Assembly (NCBI GenBank): GCA_964451715.1
Contig: CAYVIZ010000003.1
Location: 1 to 59,430 of the forward strand
Origin: Tiamatella sp964451715
Lineage (GTDB): Archaea > Thermoproteota > Thermoprotei_A > Sulfolobales > Acidilobaceae
Direction: 5' to 3'
Length of the DNA: 59,430 nt
Positions 34,648 to 42,411 of the stretch are shown piece by piece. Within the stretch, counting starts at the first letter, position 1, and each line of letters opens with the position of its first letter. Below the pieces are notes generated by a model. That model searched no databases. It was not told where the DNA came from and saw only the letters and a program-made list of their open reading frames with translations. A program made the position numbers and the translations under genes.

Positions 34648-35832
34648 ATGACGCGTGTAGTCACAAAGGAAATAATAGACAACCTCTACGTTCTCAGGGT
34701 TGACGATACTAAAACCCGGTTCTTCGAGTCTCTCTGGGAGATACCGGAAGGTATAACGTACAATGCATACTTGGTCAAGACCCGAGATGGAGACGTGCTT
34801 ATAGACGGGTGGAAGTCGATCTACGCAAGCGAGTTTATAGAAGCACTGGAGTCTATCACTGAACTGGATAGGATACGTTATGTAATAGTACAACACATGG
34901 AGCCCGACCATACAGGTTCACTGAAAACCCTACTCTCCAGGACGGTTAATGCTAGGGTTCTATCACACCCTATGTCCCAGAAGATGATGGCAAAGTTTTA
35001 CAGGATAAGCCCTCCATTCAAGCCTGTTAAGAACCTGGAGGAACTGGATGTGGGGGGTTACAGGTTCAGTTTTATCTATGCCCCATGGATACACTGGCCT
35101 GAAACCATCTTCACATACATGAGGAACGAGGGGCTATTATTTACATGCGACGCGTTCGGAGGCTATAGTATACCCCCGTGCATCACGGATGAGGAATGCA
35201 TACCTGAGGACTATCTATACTATGCGGAGAAGTATATGGCTACCGTCGTAGGTACTTATAGGAGGAACCTTGTAGCGGGCATAGACAAGTTGTCCAAGCT
35301 TGGCCTGAAGATAAAGGCTGTGCTTCCGGGCCACGGACTGATATGGATGCATGATCCCCAATTTATAATAGAACTCTACCGTAGATGGGGGCTCGGTACG
35401 CCTGAGAGGAAGGCGTTAATAATACATACTACAATGTATGGCGCCACGGACAGTCTGGCGGTTAAAATAAGGAGTAAGCTAGCCTCAAGGGGTTACAGGG
35501 TTGTGGAGAAGGTATTCAACGATACTAGTAGGCCCCTTGTTTCTGATGTTATAGGCGAAGCCAACTCGGCTAAGCTCATAGTGCTCATAGCGGGAACCTA
35601 TGAGGCAGGACTGCATCCTATAGCCCGCTACATACTAGGAGAGATAACTGATAAGATATCCCCTGAAGGCAGGAAAATACTCCTTGCATCCGCCCACGGC
35701 TGGGGTGCAGGGGCTGAAAGGGAGGTGAGGAGGATTATCGAAGGCAAGAAATTCGAGTTGTCTGCTTCAGTATATATAGATGCGGACGACAGGGAAATAG
35801 AGGAAGCCATAGATAACTCCCTGAAAGACTAG
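34648..35832 (+). CDS. FprA-type flavodiiron protein
   Basis: 394 residues. N-terminal metallo-beta-lactamase domain with diiron ligands HMEPDHTG (about 82-89), LSHPMSQKM region, TCDAFGG and LPGHG; C-terminal flavodoxin domain from about 254 with the FMN loop HTTMYGATDS. These A-type flavoproteins reduce oxygen to water or nitric oxide to nitrous oxide with electrons from rubredoxin, F420 or NADH chains. It probably protects against oxygen, together with peroxiredoxin. ATG start with weak ribosome site. No rubredoxin gene is adjacent. Confidence 0.93.
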   Translation: MTRVVTKEIIDNLYVLRVDDTKTRFFESLWEIPEGITYNAYLVKTRDGDVLIDGWKSIYASEFIEALESITELDRIRYVIVQHMEPDHTGSLKTLLSRTVNARVLSHPMSQKMMAKFYRISPPFKPVKNLEELDVGGYRFSFIYAPWIHWPETIFTYMRNEGLLFTCDAFGGYSIPPCITDEECIPEDYLYYAEKYMATVVGTYRRNLVAGIDKLSKLGLKIKAVLPGHGLIWMHDPQFIIELYRRWGLGTPERKALIIHTTMYGATDSLAVKIRSKLASRGYRVVEKVFNDTSRPLVSDVIGEANSAKLIVLIAGTYEAGLHPIARYILGEITDKISPEGRKILLASAHGWGAGAEREVRRIIEGKKFELSASVYIDADDREIEEAIDNSLKD

Positions 35833-35913
35833 AATACTCTAAAGCATCTTCACGGCAGTGGAAGTGTTAACTTTTTTCTTACAGGATCACCTGTATAGAA
35901 GAGAGGAGGATTC

Positions 35914-37335
35914 GTGGGGGCTCCAAAAGTAGCCGGGCTTGATATAGGTACGACTAAAATACAGATGGTGATATACGATGAGAGCCTTGCGCCCTTGGAG
36001 TCTTATATTGTTCGAAACGAGACCATGGTAAGCGGTGATATAGCGGAGCAGGACCCCCTACAGCTCATGAGTAAAATATCCGGCCTCCTAAAAAAGGCCG
36101 AGAATAATGGTGTCAAAATAGTAGGATTAGCCTCATACAGGGGCTCACTAATAGTATGGGATAGACAAGGCAGGCCCCTCTCCAACATAATTACCTGGAT
36201 GGATTCTAGGGCATCCTCTAAATATGGGATACTGCCTCTGAAGGCTAGAATAGCCTCAAAAACACCTGTTCTAGGAGCGGCGTTTACACCCGAGTCTATG
36301 GCGGTCAGGCTGGCGGTCCTACTTGTTGAAAAGCCCCGTCTGGGGGTTTTATTGAGTAGAGGCAAAGCCCTCGCTTGGAACGTGGATGCATATATAGCTT
36401 ACCGCTTATCTGGGAGATATATAGCTGATGCATCCACGTCTGCCTTGACAGGGCTGGTGAACCCGTCAAACCTGAAGCCACTAGGTATTGTTGAGAAGAT
36501 TCTAGGGCTTCCTAGGTTAGAGTATCCTATTATGCCCTTCCAAGACGAGGTAGAGCTTAATTATGGTGGTCAAGTGATAGGCTCACTCTTAGGCGACCAG
36601 CAGTCTGCTAGTATAGCTCTAGACTGCTTGGAAGAAGGCTGTCTCAAGGTAAGTATTGGAACAGGGTTCTTCCTAGACTACTCGCTCGGAGAGACGAGGA
36701 GGACTGGTATAAGACTCTCTGGAGGCCTAGTTCCTATTATATTGCTATATACCCGCTCAAAGAGGGTTAACGGTGTAGAAGGTTATCTGACAGGTATGGG
36801 TAAAACCGTTGAATGGTTTGTGGAGAACATGTTTGGCGGCCTTTACTCCAAAATGGATGAAAGTATAACCGATAGAAAGCCTCCCCTCGTAGTGCCCTAT
36901 ATATGGGGTTCCAGGACACCCAGACTCTCTAGGGGTTCATCGGGTATTCTAGGACTGGAGCCTGGCTACACTGCATCCGATATAGCCAACGGGATAGCGC
37001 ACGGCGTGGCCGCGGCTCTTGGATACGCTTTCAATGTTATAACGTCTAACTACGGTCGTCCTAAGAGGCTTCTAGTCACCGGGGGTTTATCGAGGCTTAA
37101 CCGTTTCGTGAAACTAGTAGCGTCTTACATGAATACACCTGTACACGTGCCCCTTAGAAACGACCTTACTGCCCTCGGGGCAGCCTATATGGCGTTAAGG
37201 AGCACCGGATCCCCGGTTAAACCCTTTATAAACATGAAGACCATAGAGCCAGATCCCTCCCTGAGGATTATCCAACCAGAAGACCTTGTATCCGCCGCTC
37301 GCAGTATAGAGGGGAGAACGGCTGGGAAGAGGTGA
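35914..37335 (+). CDS. glpK: FGGY-family kinase, probable glycerol kinase
   Basis: 473 residues. Phosphate-binding motif GLDIGTTKIQ at the N terminus, TWMDSRAS, NVDAYIAYRLSG, then SIGTGFFLDY and LLVTGGLSRLN followed by LRNDLTALGAAYMAL, all FGGY-kinase hallmarks. It phosphorylates a polyol with ATP; glycerol is suggested by the three redox genes that follow and look like glycerol-3-phosphate oxidation enzymes. It is somewhat divergent from textbook glycerol kinases, so a related polyol cannot be excluded. GTG start after GAGGAGGATT. First gene of a tight operon. Confidence 0.75.
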   Translation: MGAPKVAGLDIGTTKIQMVIYDESLAPLESYIVRNETMVSGDIAEQDPLQLMSKISGLLKKAENNGVKIVGLASYRGSLIVWDRQGRPLSNIITWMDSRASSKYGILPLKARIASKTPVLGAAFTPESMAVRLAVLLVEKPRLGVLLSRGKALAWNVDAYIAYRLSGRYIADASTSALTGLVNPSNLKPLGIVEKILGLPRLEYPIMPFQDEVELNYGGQVIGSLLGDQQSASIALDCLEEGCLKVSIGTGFFLDYSLGETRRTGIRLSGGLVPIILLYTRSKRVNGVEGYLTGMGKTVEWFVENMFGGLYSKMDESITDRKPPLVVPYIWGSRTPRLSRGSSGILGLEPGYTASDIANGIAHGVAAALGYAFNVITSNYGRPKRLLVTGGLSRLNRFVKLVASYMNTPVHVPLRNDLTALGAAYMALRSTGSPVKPFINMKTIEPDPSLRIIQPEDLVSAARSIEGRTAGKR

Positions 37336-37342
37336 TGAATCC

Positions 37343-38209
37343 TTGGATACACGTGATGTCCTGACTAGGTGTGCTCTATGCCCGGGCATATGCGTTGCCT
37401 CCTGCCCGATATATAGGTTAACGAAAATCAGGGCATTTGCTCCTAACAACCTAGCTAGGATAGCTTTGAGGTTTCTGAACGGGGAAAGCGGCTACGCTGA
37501 AGCGTTATGGGCTTGCACATTATGCGGCGCCTGTACAGATAACTGCCCCCTAGAGAACCCTCTAGGTGAGACGCTACGCATTGTAAGGGGCTTGTCAGCC
37601 TCTGGCGGAGAAACAACTAGGATAGAACCCATACTTATATCAGATTCTTCCCCTGGTTACCAAGTACTCTTTCTAACTCGGAAACCCCCATCCAACAGGT
37701 TGATGGGAAAACTAGGCTTGGAGCATAGAGTGTTCTGGCTGAACAGCGACCTCTTATACTCGGTATACTATAATGGATTAACGCTTAACCCAGATCTACG
37801 TGGCTATCATGTGATCATACACGAGGACTACGATGCAGCCGCCCCTCTTAGTAGGGATGATAAATCCAGGTTGATGCATTCAGTAGAGTTCATGCACCTC
37901 AAGCATATAACCTTGACGTTGGATACACCTTACATACTCCATATTCCATGTAAAGTTCAGGGCGAGTTAAACGAAAACATTGTAACTGGAGTTATGGGAG
38001 AGCCGTCGAAGACCATCAAGACTTGCCTGGGAGGTGGAGGCGGATTCCCCGAAGCATTTCCAGTAGAGTCGTTGGAGGTTGCCAAGGGAGTCTTAGGTGG
38101 TGAACAGGAACCAGTTATAGTAACACTCTGCGAGCGGGCACGTGATCTCCTCCTAAGGCTTGGTTATAGAGTTTATACTCCACTCGACCTCTTGGCGGGG
38201 GGATACTGA
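37343..38209 (+). CDS. Iron-sulfur protein, GlpC/GlcF-like
   Basis: 288 residues. Two 4Fe-4S motifs near the N terminus: CALCPGICVASCP (about 10-22) and CTLCGACTDNCP (about 55-66). The C-terminal part carries a degenerate CCG-type domain: HIPCKV, then CLGGGGG, where the second Cys of the CCG motif is Leu, and a lone TLCERA in place of CX2C. Full CCG domains, as in GlpC, GlcF and HdrD, bind a special cluster; here it is eroded. It likely carries electrons from the flavoproteins encoded by the next two genes. TTG start with GGTGAT upstream; seven bases after glpK. Confidence 0.75.
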   Translation: MDTRDVLTRCALCPGICVASCPIYRLTKIRAFAPNNLARIALRFLNGESGYAEALWACTLCGACTDNCPLENPLGETLRIVRGLSASGGETTRIEPILISDSSPGYQVLFLTRKPPSNRLMGKLGLEHRVFWLNSDLLYSVYYNGLTLNPDLRGYHVIIHEDYDAAAPLSRDDKSRLMHSVEFMHLKHITLTLDTPYILHIPCKVQGELNENIVTGVMGEPSKTIKTCLGGGGGFPEAFPVESLEVAKGVLGGEQEPVIVTLCERARDLLLRLGYRVYTPLDLLAGGY

Positions 38210-38210
38210 G

Positions 38211-39593
38211 ATGGGTGTGATGGAATTCATAGACGAAGCTGCTGGAATTGTGGGGAGTAGATGGATACGGACTAAGGAATGGGAGCTATACGCTTATAGT
38301 AGGGATTACTGGCCATACCTAGTATACAAGGATATTAGAGGGGAAAAGCCCCGCCTCCCTGCTGCAGTGATATTGCCTGGAAACGAGGAGGAGGTTACCA
38401 GGATAGTAGACGCCGCCTCGGAGCATGGTGTACCTATTCTAGTTTATGCGGGTGGATCAGGAGTTCTCGGCGGTGCTGTGCCGGATGAAGGATGGATTAT
38501 ACTTGACTTGTCCCGGCTCGACTGGATAGAATGGTATGACGAGGAGTCAGGGATAATCGACGTGGGAGCAGGCGTCTTCCTTAAAGATTTAGAAACGTGG
38601 CTTAACTCTAAGGGAATGACGCTGCGCCATTTTCCTCAGTCCTATCCAGAAGCCATGGTAGGGGGCCTAGTCGCTACACGTAGCGTAGGACAATACTCCA
38701 CGGGATATGGTGGTATAGAAGACATGGTTTTAGGGCTTCACGTCGTGGTTCCTCGATACGGGCTAGTAAGGGTGAAGCCTTCTCCTAGGAGAAGCGTCCT
38801 CATCCCCTTGGAGGAACTGTTTATCGGGAGCGAGGGCTTGTATGGTGTTATAACAAGGGTTTACTTGAGGGCTCTAGACTTGCCTGAATACTCTTTACTA
38901 GTGGGATGGCGTAGTGGGTTCTTTGAGGAAGCACTTGATGAGGCCCGTTTGCTTACTCGGAGGAGGATAGTACCGGAGCTTTTCAGGGTTTACAATGAAG
39001 CTGAGACAATGGTTCACTTTAAACAAGAGGGAAGCGTGTCGATTGGCGTGATAGAGGGTTCTCATAACGTAGTTGAGGCGAGGAGACATGCTATAGAGGA
39101 GCTTATCGGGAGAGATGTGTTAGAATGCGTGGAATGTACTCGTGATTGGCTTGAAAAGAGGTTTAACGTGATAAACGATATCTACAACCTCTACAAGACG
39201 GGCATGGGGTTTGAGACTATAGAAGTCTCGATACACTGGGGAAGAGTAAAAGAGTTCTACCGTGAGAGCCTGAAAGAGCTCGGGGACATTCCAGGAGTTG
39301 TTTTTACCGGCGTACATGCGAGCCATTTCTACCATGCTGGAGTGGCTTTGTATTATACCTTCGCCTTCGACCTAACCCGGTTCGAGGAGGCGTATAATGG
39401 TATATGGAGTAGACTGATGAATACTGTATCAAGGTTTGACGGAAGCATTTCACATCATCATGGAGTTGGTAGAATGAGGCTGAGGTACTTGGAGAAAGAG
39501 TACGGCTCCAAGGGCGTCTCCCTGCTAGGTGGTATAAAACAAGCCATGGATCCCGGAGGCGTACTCCGCGATAAAGTCTTGGGTGATTATTAG
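38211..39593 (+). CDS. FAD-linked oxidoreductase, GlcD/AGPS-like
   Basis: 460 residues from ATG one base after the stop of the iron-sulfur gene, with GGGGGGAT just upstream; an earlier in-frame start would lie inside that gene. PCMH-type FAD domain (about 40-220: PAAVILPGNEEEV, YAGGSGVLGGAV, GGLVATRSVGQYSTGYGG) and an FAD-oxidase C-terminal domain. The end HHHGVGRMRLRYLEKEYG resembles alkyldihydroxyacetone-phosphate synthase. The family oxidises 2-hydroxy acids or phospho-glycerol compounds; here glycerol-3-phosphate or a product of it is likely. Co-transcribed with glpK. Confidence 0.78.
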   Translation: MGVMEFIDEAAGIVGSRWIRTKEWELYAYSRDYWPYLVYKDIRGEKPRLPAAVILPGNEEEVTRIVDAASEHGVPILVYAGGSGVLGGAVPDEGWIILDLSRLDWIEWYDEESGIIDVGAGVFLKDLETWLNSKGMTLRHFPQSYPEAMVGGLVATRSVGQYSTGYGGIEDMVLGLHVVVPRYGLVRVKPSPRRSVLIPLEELFIGSEGLYGVITRVYLRALDLPEYSLLVGWRSGFFEEALDEARLLTRRRIVPELFRVYNEAETMVHFKQEGSVSIGVIEGSHNVVEARRHAIEELIGRDVLECVECTRDWLEKRFNVINDIYNLYKTGMGFETIEVSIHWGRVKEFYRESLKELGDIPGVVFTGVHASHFYHAGVALYYTFAFDLTRFEEAYNGIWSRLMNTVSRFDGSISHHHGVGRMRLRYLEKEYGSKGVSLLGGIKQAMDPGGVLRDKVLGDY

Positions 39594-39595
39594 CC

Positions 39596-40645
39596 ATGGG
39601 TGGAATAGGAATTATAGGCGCTGGAATAGTAGGACTTCAAACAGCGTTGGCTGCTGTTAGAAAAGGGTATGATGTATTTGTTTACGAGCAGTCTGGAGGA
39701 GTGGGGTTTGGAGCCAGCGGACACAACGCGGGAGTAATACATGTTCTTCAGCCTCCATTCATAAACAGGAAGGCTAGGCTGGCCCGTAAAGCCAACCCGC
39801 TTTATGACGAACTATCAGAAACCCTCGGCTTCAAACTGGTTCGTTTGCCTCTATACCTCCTGTATAGGAGGGGAGTGGAGAAATATCTGGGTATAGCATC
39901 ATCAGCCGCATTGAGGGCGATGGGTTTTAAGGTTAGGCTAGCCGATATGAGGGAGATTGTTTCCTCGTGTCCCGATGTGAACCCAGTATTTGGAGGAGGT
40001 ATAAGGGTTGATGGTTATGCCACGGTTATACCCCTAGAAGTGCTTAACTCGATTAAAAAATACTTGGAGGAGAACGGGGTTCACGTTAGTTTCTCTGCTA
40101 GGGTTGAAAGTATAGGACAAAGCCGTGGCAAGCCATGCATACTTCTAGAGGAAAGCCGAGAGGAATGCTTTGAGAGGGTTATAATAACAGCAGGCCCGGG
40201 AGTCTCAGGGCTTGTGGGAGAGAACGATATACCCCGCATAGGCTTCTACAAGGGAGTAATGGTTCGCGTGGACCTTGACTGCAATGCAATACTGGCTCGG
40301 GTAAGATCGTCTACTCGGAGTAGGGAGACCAAAGGTGGAGGCGTAATACCATGGCCTGACGGAACAGTCCTCTTGGGGCCTACGTTCTCACCGACGGATA
40401 ATCCATGGGATACTAGCTATACTAGAGAAGAAGTGGAGAACACTGTCTCCCTCTATAAGCCTCTCCTAAGTTACAGGCCTGAAGTCCGGTATGTAGACGC
40501 GGGGACAAGGAGCAAGAACTTGTCTAGGGACGAGTTCTACGTGAGAAGAAGGGATAACATTATTATAACGGCGGGAATAGATAGCCCCGGCTTCACGGCG
40601 TCTCCTCTAATAGCCCAGGATATACTTATGCTGGCCGGCCTATAG
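39596..40645 (+). CDS. FAD-dependent oxidoreductase, glycerol-3-phosphate dehydrogenase/DAO type
   Basis: 349 residues. N-terminal dinucleotide motif IGIIGAGIVGLQTA, then FGASGHNAGVIH (flavin-proximal), GGGVIPWPDGTVLLGPT in the middle and ITAGIDSPGFTASP at the end, a DAO fold as in L-2-hydroxyglutarate oxidase and GlpA. It begins two bases after the preceding gene, preceded by GGTGATT. As a partner of glpK it probably oxidises sn-glycerol-3-phosphate to dihydroxyacetone phosphate, passing electrons to the iron-sulfur protein. Final gene of the operon. Confidence 0.75.
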   Translation: MGGIGIIGAGIVGLQTALAAVRKGYDVFVYEQSGGVGFGASGHNAGVIHVLQPPFINRKARLARKANPLYDELSETLGFKLVRLPLYLLYRRGVEKYLGIASSAALRAMGFKVRLADMREIVSSCPDVNPVFGGGIRVDGYATVIPLEVLNSIKKYLEENGVHVSFSARVESIGQSRGKPCILLEESREECFERVIITAGPGVSGLVGENDIPRIGFYKGVMVRVDLDCNAILARVRSSTRSRETKGGGVIPWPDGTVLLGPTFSPTDNPWDTSYTREEVENTVSLYKPLLSYRPEVRYVDAGTRSKNLSRDEFYVRRRDNIIITAGIDSPGFTASPLIAQDILMLAGL

Positions 40646-40694
40646 GGGGTATTAGCCTGATTTGTCATTCTCTCAGTAAGAGATGAAGGAGTCC

Positions 40695-41153
40695 TCAGCT
40701 TTTCTCCTGTCTCCGCTCCCACGCTATCTTGGCTGCTTTGACTAGGTATAATGCTGCTATAGGGTATCTCAACACTGTAGCATAACTTCCCTTCTCTATT
40801 TTCAGCTTTCTCCTCATCAGGGCAGTAGTAGGGTTAAGTTTGCCTTCTAGAATGGCTAGCCAGTCATCATAACTTGCGGCAAGTATGTAATCCGCATCGG
40901 CTTTACTAGCATCATCAAACCATTCTGCCCCCTCGCAGGTGCCGTTATTCAGGTTGAGCTTCCACCCTATTACCTCGCTTCCATATTTCTCCTTGACGAA
41001 GCCGGGTAGTTTGGTCGCCTTGAAGAGTATGGGCCACACCCATCCCTTGGCGCTCTTCCTATAGCCTTCAAGCTCGTTTACCGCTTTACAGAACTCTTGA
41101 GCCCATTGAGGATCAGGTATAAAAACGGTTCCGCCCGTCAATTTGTCCACCAT
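40695..41153 (-). CDS. SCP2 sterol-carrier-like lipid-binding protein
   Basis: 152 residues. Has the SCP-2 fold pattern: helical N terminus, strands, then ADYILAASYDDWLAILEGKLNPTTALMRRKL (in two parts, residues about 90-120), the family signature. Binds acyl-CoA or lipid in a hydrophobic tunnel. ATG start without a strong ribosome site. On the same strand as the Fe-alcohol dehydrogenase, 26 bases downstream, so a shared transcript is possible. Convergent with the glycerol operon. Confidence 0.85.
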   Translation of the reverse strand: MVDKLTGGTVFIPDPQWAQEFCKAVNELEGYRKSAKGWVWPILFKATKLPGFVKEKYGSEVIGWKLNLNNGTCEGAEWFDDASKADADYILAASYDDWLAILEGKLNPTTALMRRKLKIEKGSYATVLRYPIAALYLVKAAKIAWERRQEKS

Positions 41154-41179
41154 TTCATTATATTTTACATACCTGTCAT

Positions 41180-42343
41180 CTAATACATTTTCTCTAGTAG
41201 TGAAAGTATCTCATCAGGCATTGGGACGATGGGTGCGAAAGCTATATCAGCGTCTTGCAATGCTAGACGGCTCACCTCTTCTTTTGCCTTCTCATAAGAC
41301 TCCAACGGTATTCCTACATCCCTGAACCGGAGGGGCTGGCCTATTCGTTTGTAGAGGTCGGTTATGGCATCCTCCAGTGACGCGTACCGGGTTCCCAGGA
41401 ATAAGTTCACGATTGACACCAGTTTACTGTATTTCTCTCTTATATAGGGATCCTTCTCCGAATTGTATTCCACAACATAGGGGAGCACGACTCCCACGGT
41501 TAACCCATGGTGTAGCCCTAGCATGCCTCCTAGAGGGTGTGCAATGGCGTGGGCTAATCCTAGACCACTATTGGAAAACGCCATACCCGCCATATCGGCC
41601 GCGAGATGCATTTTTGCAACTGGTTCCTCCATGTTTTCCAGGGACTTCTCTAGATTCTCCATTATGAGAACCACTGACTTTTCGGATAAAGCGTCGGTAA
41701 GAGGATTGGACTGGTTTGAGACATAGGCTTCGATGGCATGCGCTAGAGCGTCAACGCCTGTGGAAGCCCTGAGACTCTTTGGCATAGTCAAGGTCGTGTG
41801 CGGGTCGAGTATGACGGTGAAAGGAATTACTTCGGGGCTACCTAACGCTATTTTCACACGGCCCTCAGGAGTATCGTCTGTCAGGACTACTCCCAGCGTG
41901 GCCTCGCTTCCCGTGCCGCTTGTAGTGGGTACGGCTACTAGGAAGGGTTTATTTAATTCTAATCCTATGGTTTCGAAGGGGCTCAGATCCCTTATATCCA
42001 TTGAAGGCTTGACGAACTTGACGAGACCTGCTTTAGCAGCGTCTATCACGCTTCCCCCGCCAATAGCTATGAAGGCATCTATTCTACCCTGCTTCCTCGC
42101 CTCCTCTGCTATCTGGTCTGCTATGGAAACGGGGGGTTCAGGGGGAACAGCGTCGTATACAGCGTATTTTATTCCTGACTGTGATAGCGTCATAAGGAGA
42201 TTCTCCATGAAATCAAGATTCCTTATGACGCTATCCGTTATTATGAATAGGTTCCTTACATGGTACATGGAGGCTATGTCTGTGAGGACGTTATCTATGG
42301 GCTCGTTGTATATTATCCTGCGTGGAAACACTATCTCAGGCAT
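41180..42343 (-). CDS. Iron-containing alcohol dehydrogenase
   Basis: 387 residues from MPEIVFPRR; GGTG nine bases upstream supports this ATG over GTG four codons earlier. NAD(P)-binding GGGSVIDAAK (about 93-102) and metal ligands in DALAHAIEAY and GLAHAIAHPLGGMLGLHHG identify a group III (Fe) alcohol dehydrogenase. Reduces or oxidises alcohols, lactaldehyde or 1,3-propanediol-type substrates in relatives. It may act on a glycerol-derived aldehyde, but this is a guess from location. Confidence 0.9.
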   Translation of the reverse strand: MPEIVFPRRIIYNEPIDNVLTDIASMYHVRNLFIITDSVIRNLDFMENLLMTLSQSGIKYAVYDAVPPEPPVSIADQIAEEARKQGRIDAFIAIGGGSVIDAAKAGLVKFVKPSMDIRDLSPFETIGLELNKPFLVAVPTTSGTGSEATLGVVLTDDTPEGRVKIALGSPEVIPFTVILDPHTTLTMPKSLRASTGVDALAHAIEAYVSNQSNPLTDALSEKSVVLIMENLEKSLENMEEPVAKMHLAADMAGMAFSNSGLGLAHAIAHPLGGMLGLHHGLTVGVVLPYVVEYNSEKDPYIREKYSKLVSIVNLFLGTRYASLEDAITDLYKRIGQPLRFRDVGIPLESYEKAKEEVSRLALQDADIAFAPIVPMPDEILSLLEKMY

Positions 42344-42411
42344 AAGGAGAAACACCTAGGATTAACATTGTTGGGTTAGAGAGGTTATAGGTTTACTTGG
42401 GGCACACGGTG

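Noticed and set aside
37332..37364. GTGATGA, GTGATGT and CTGA in a row, resembling C/D boxes
   Set aside because: The order and spacing are wrong: CTGA follows the second box by one base, leaving no guide. The first box is the ribosome site of the iron-sulfur gene.
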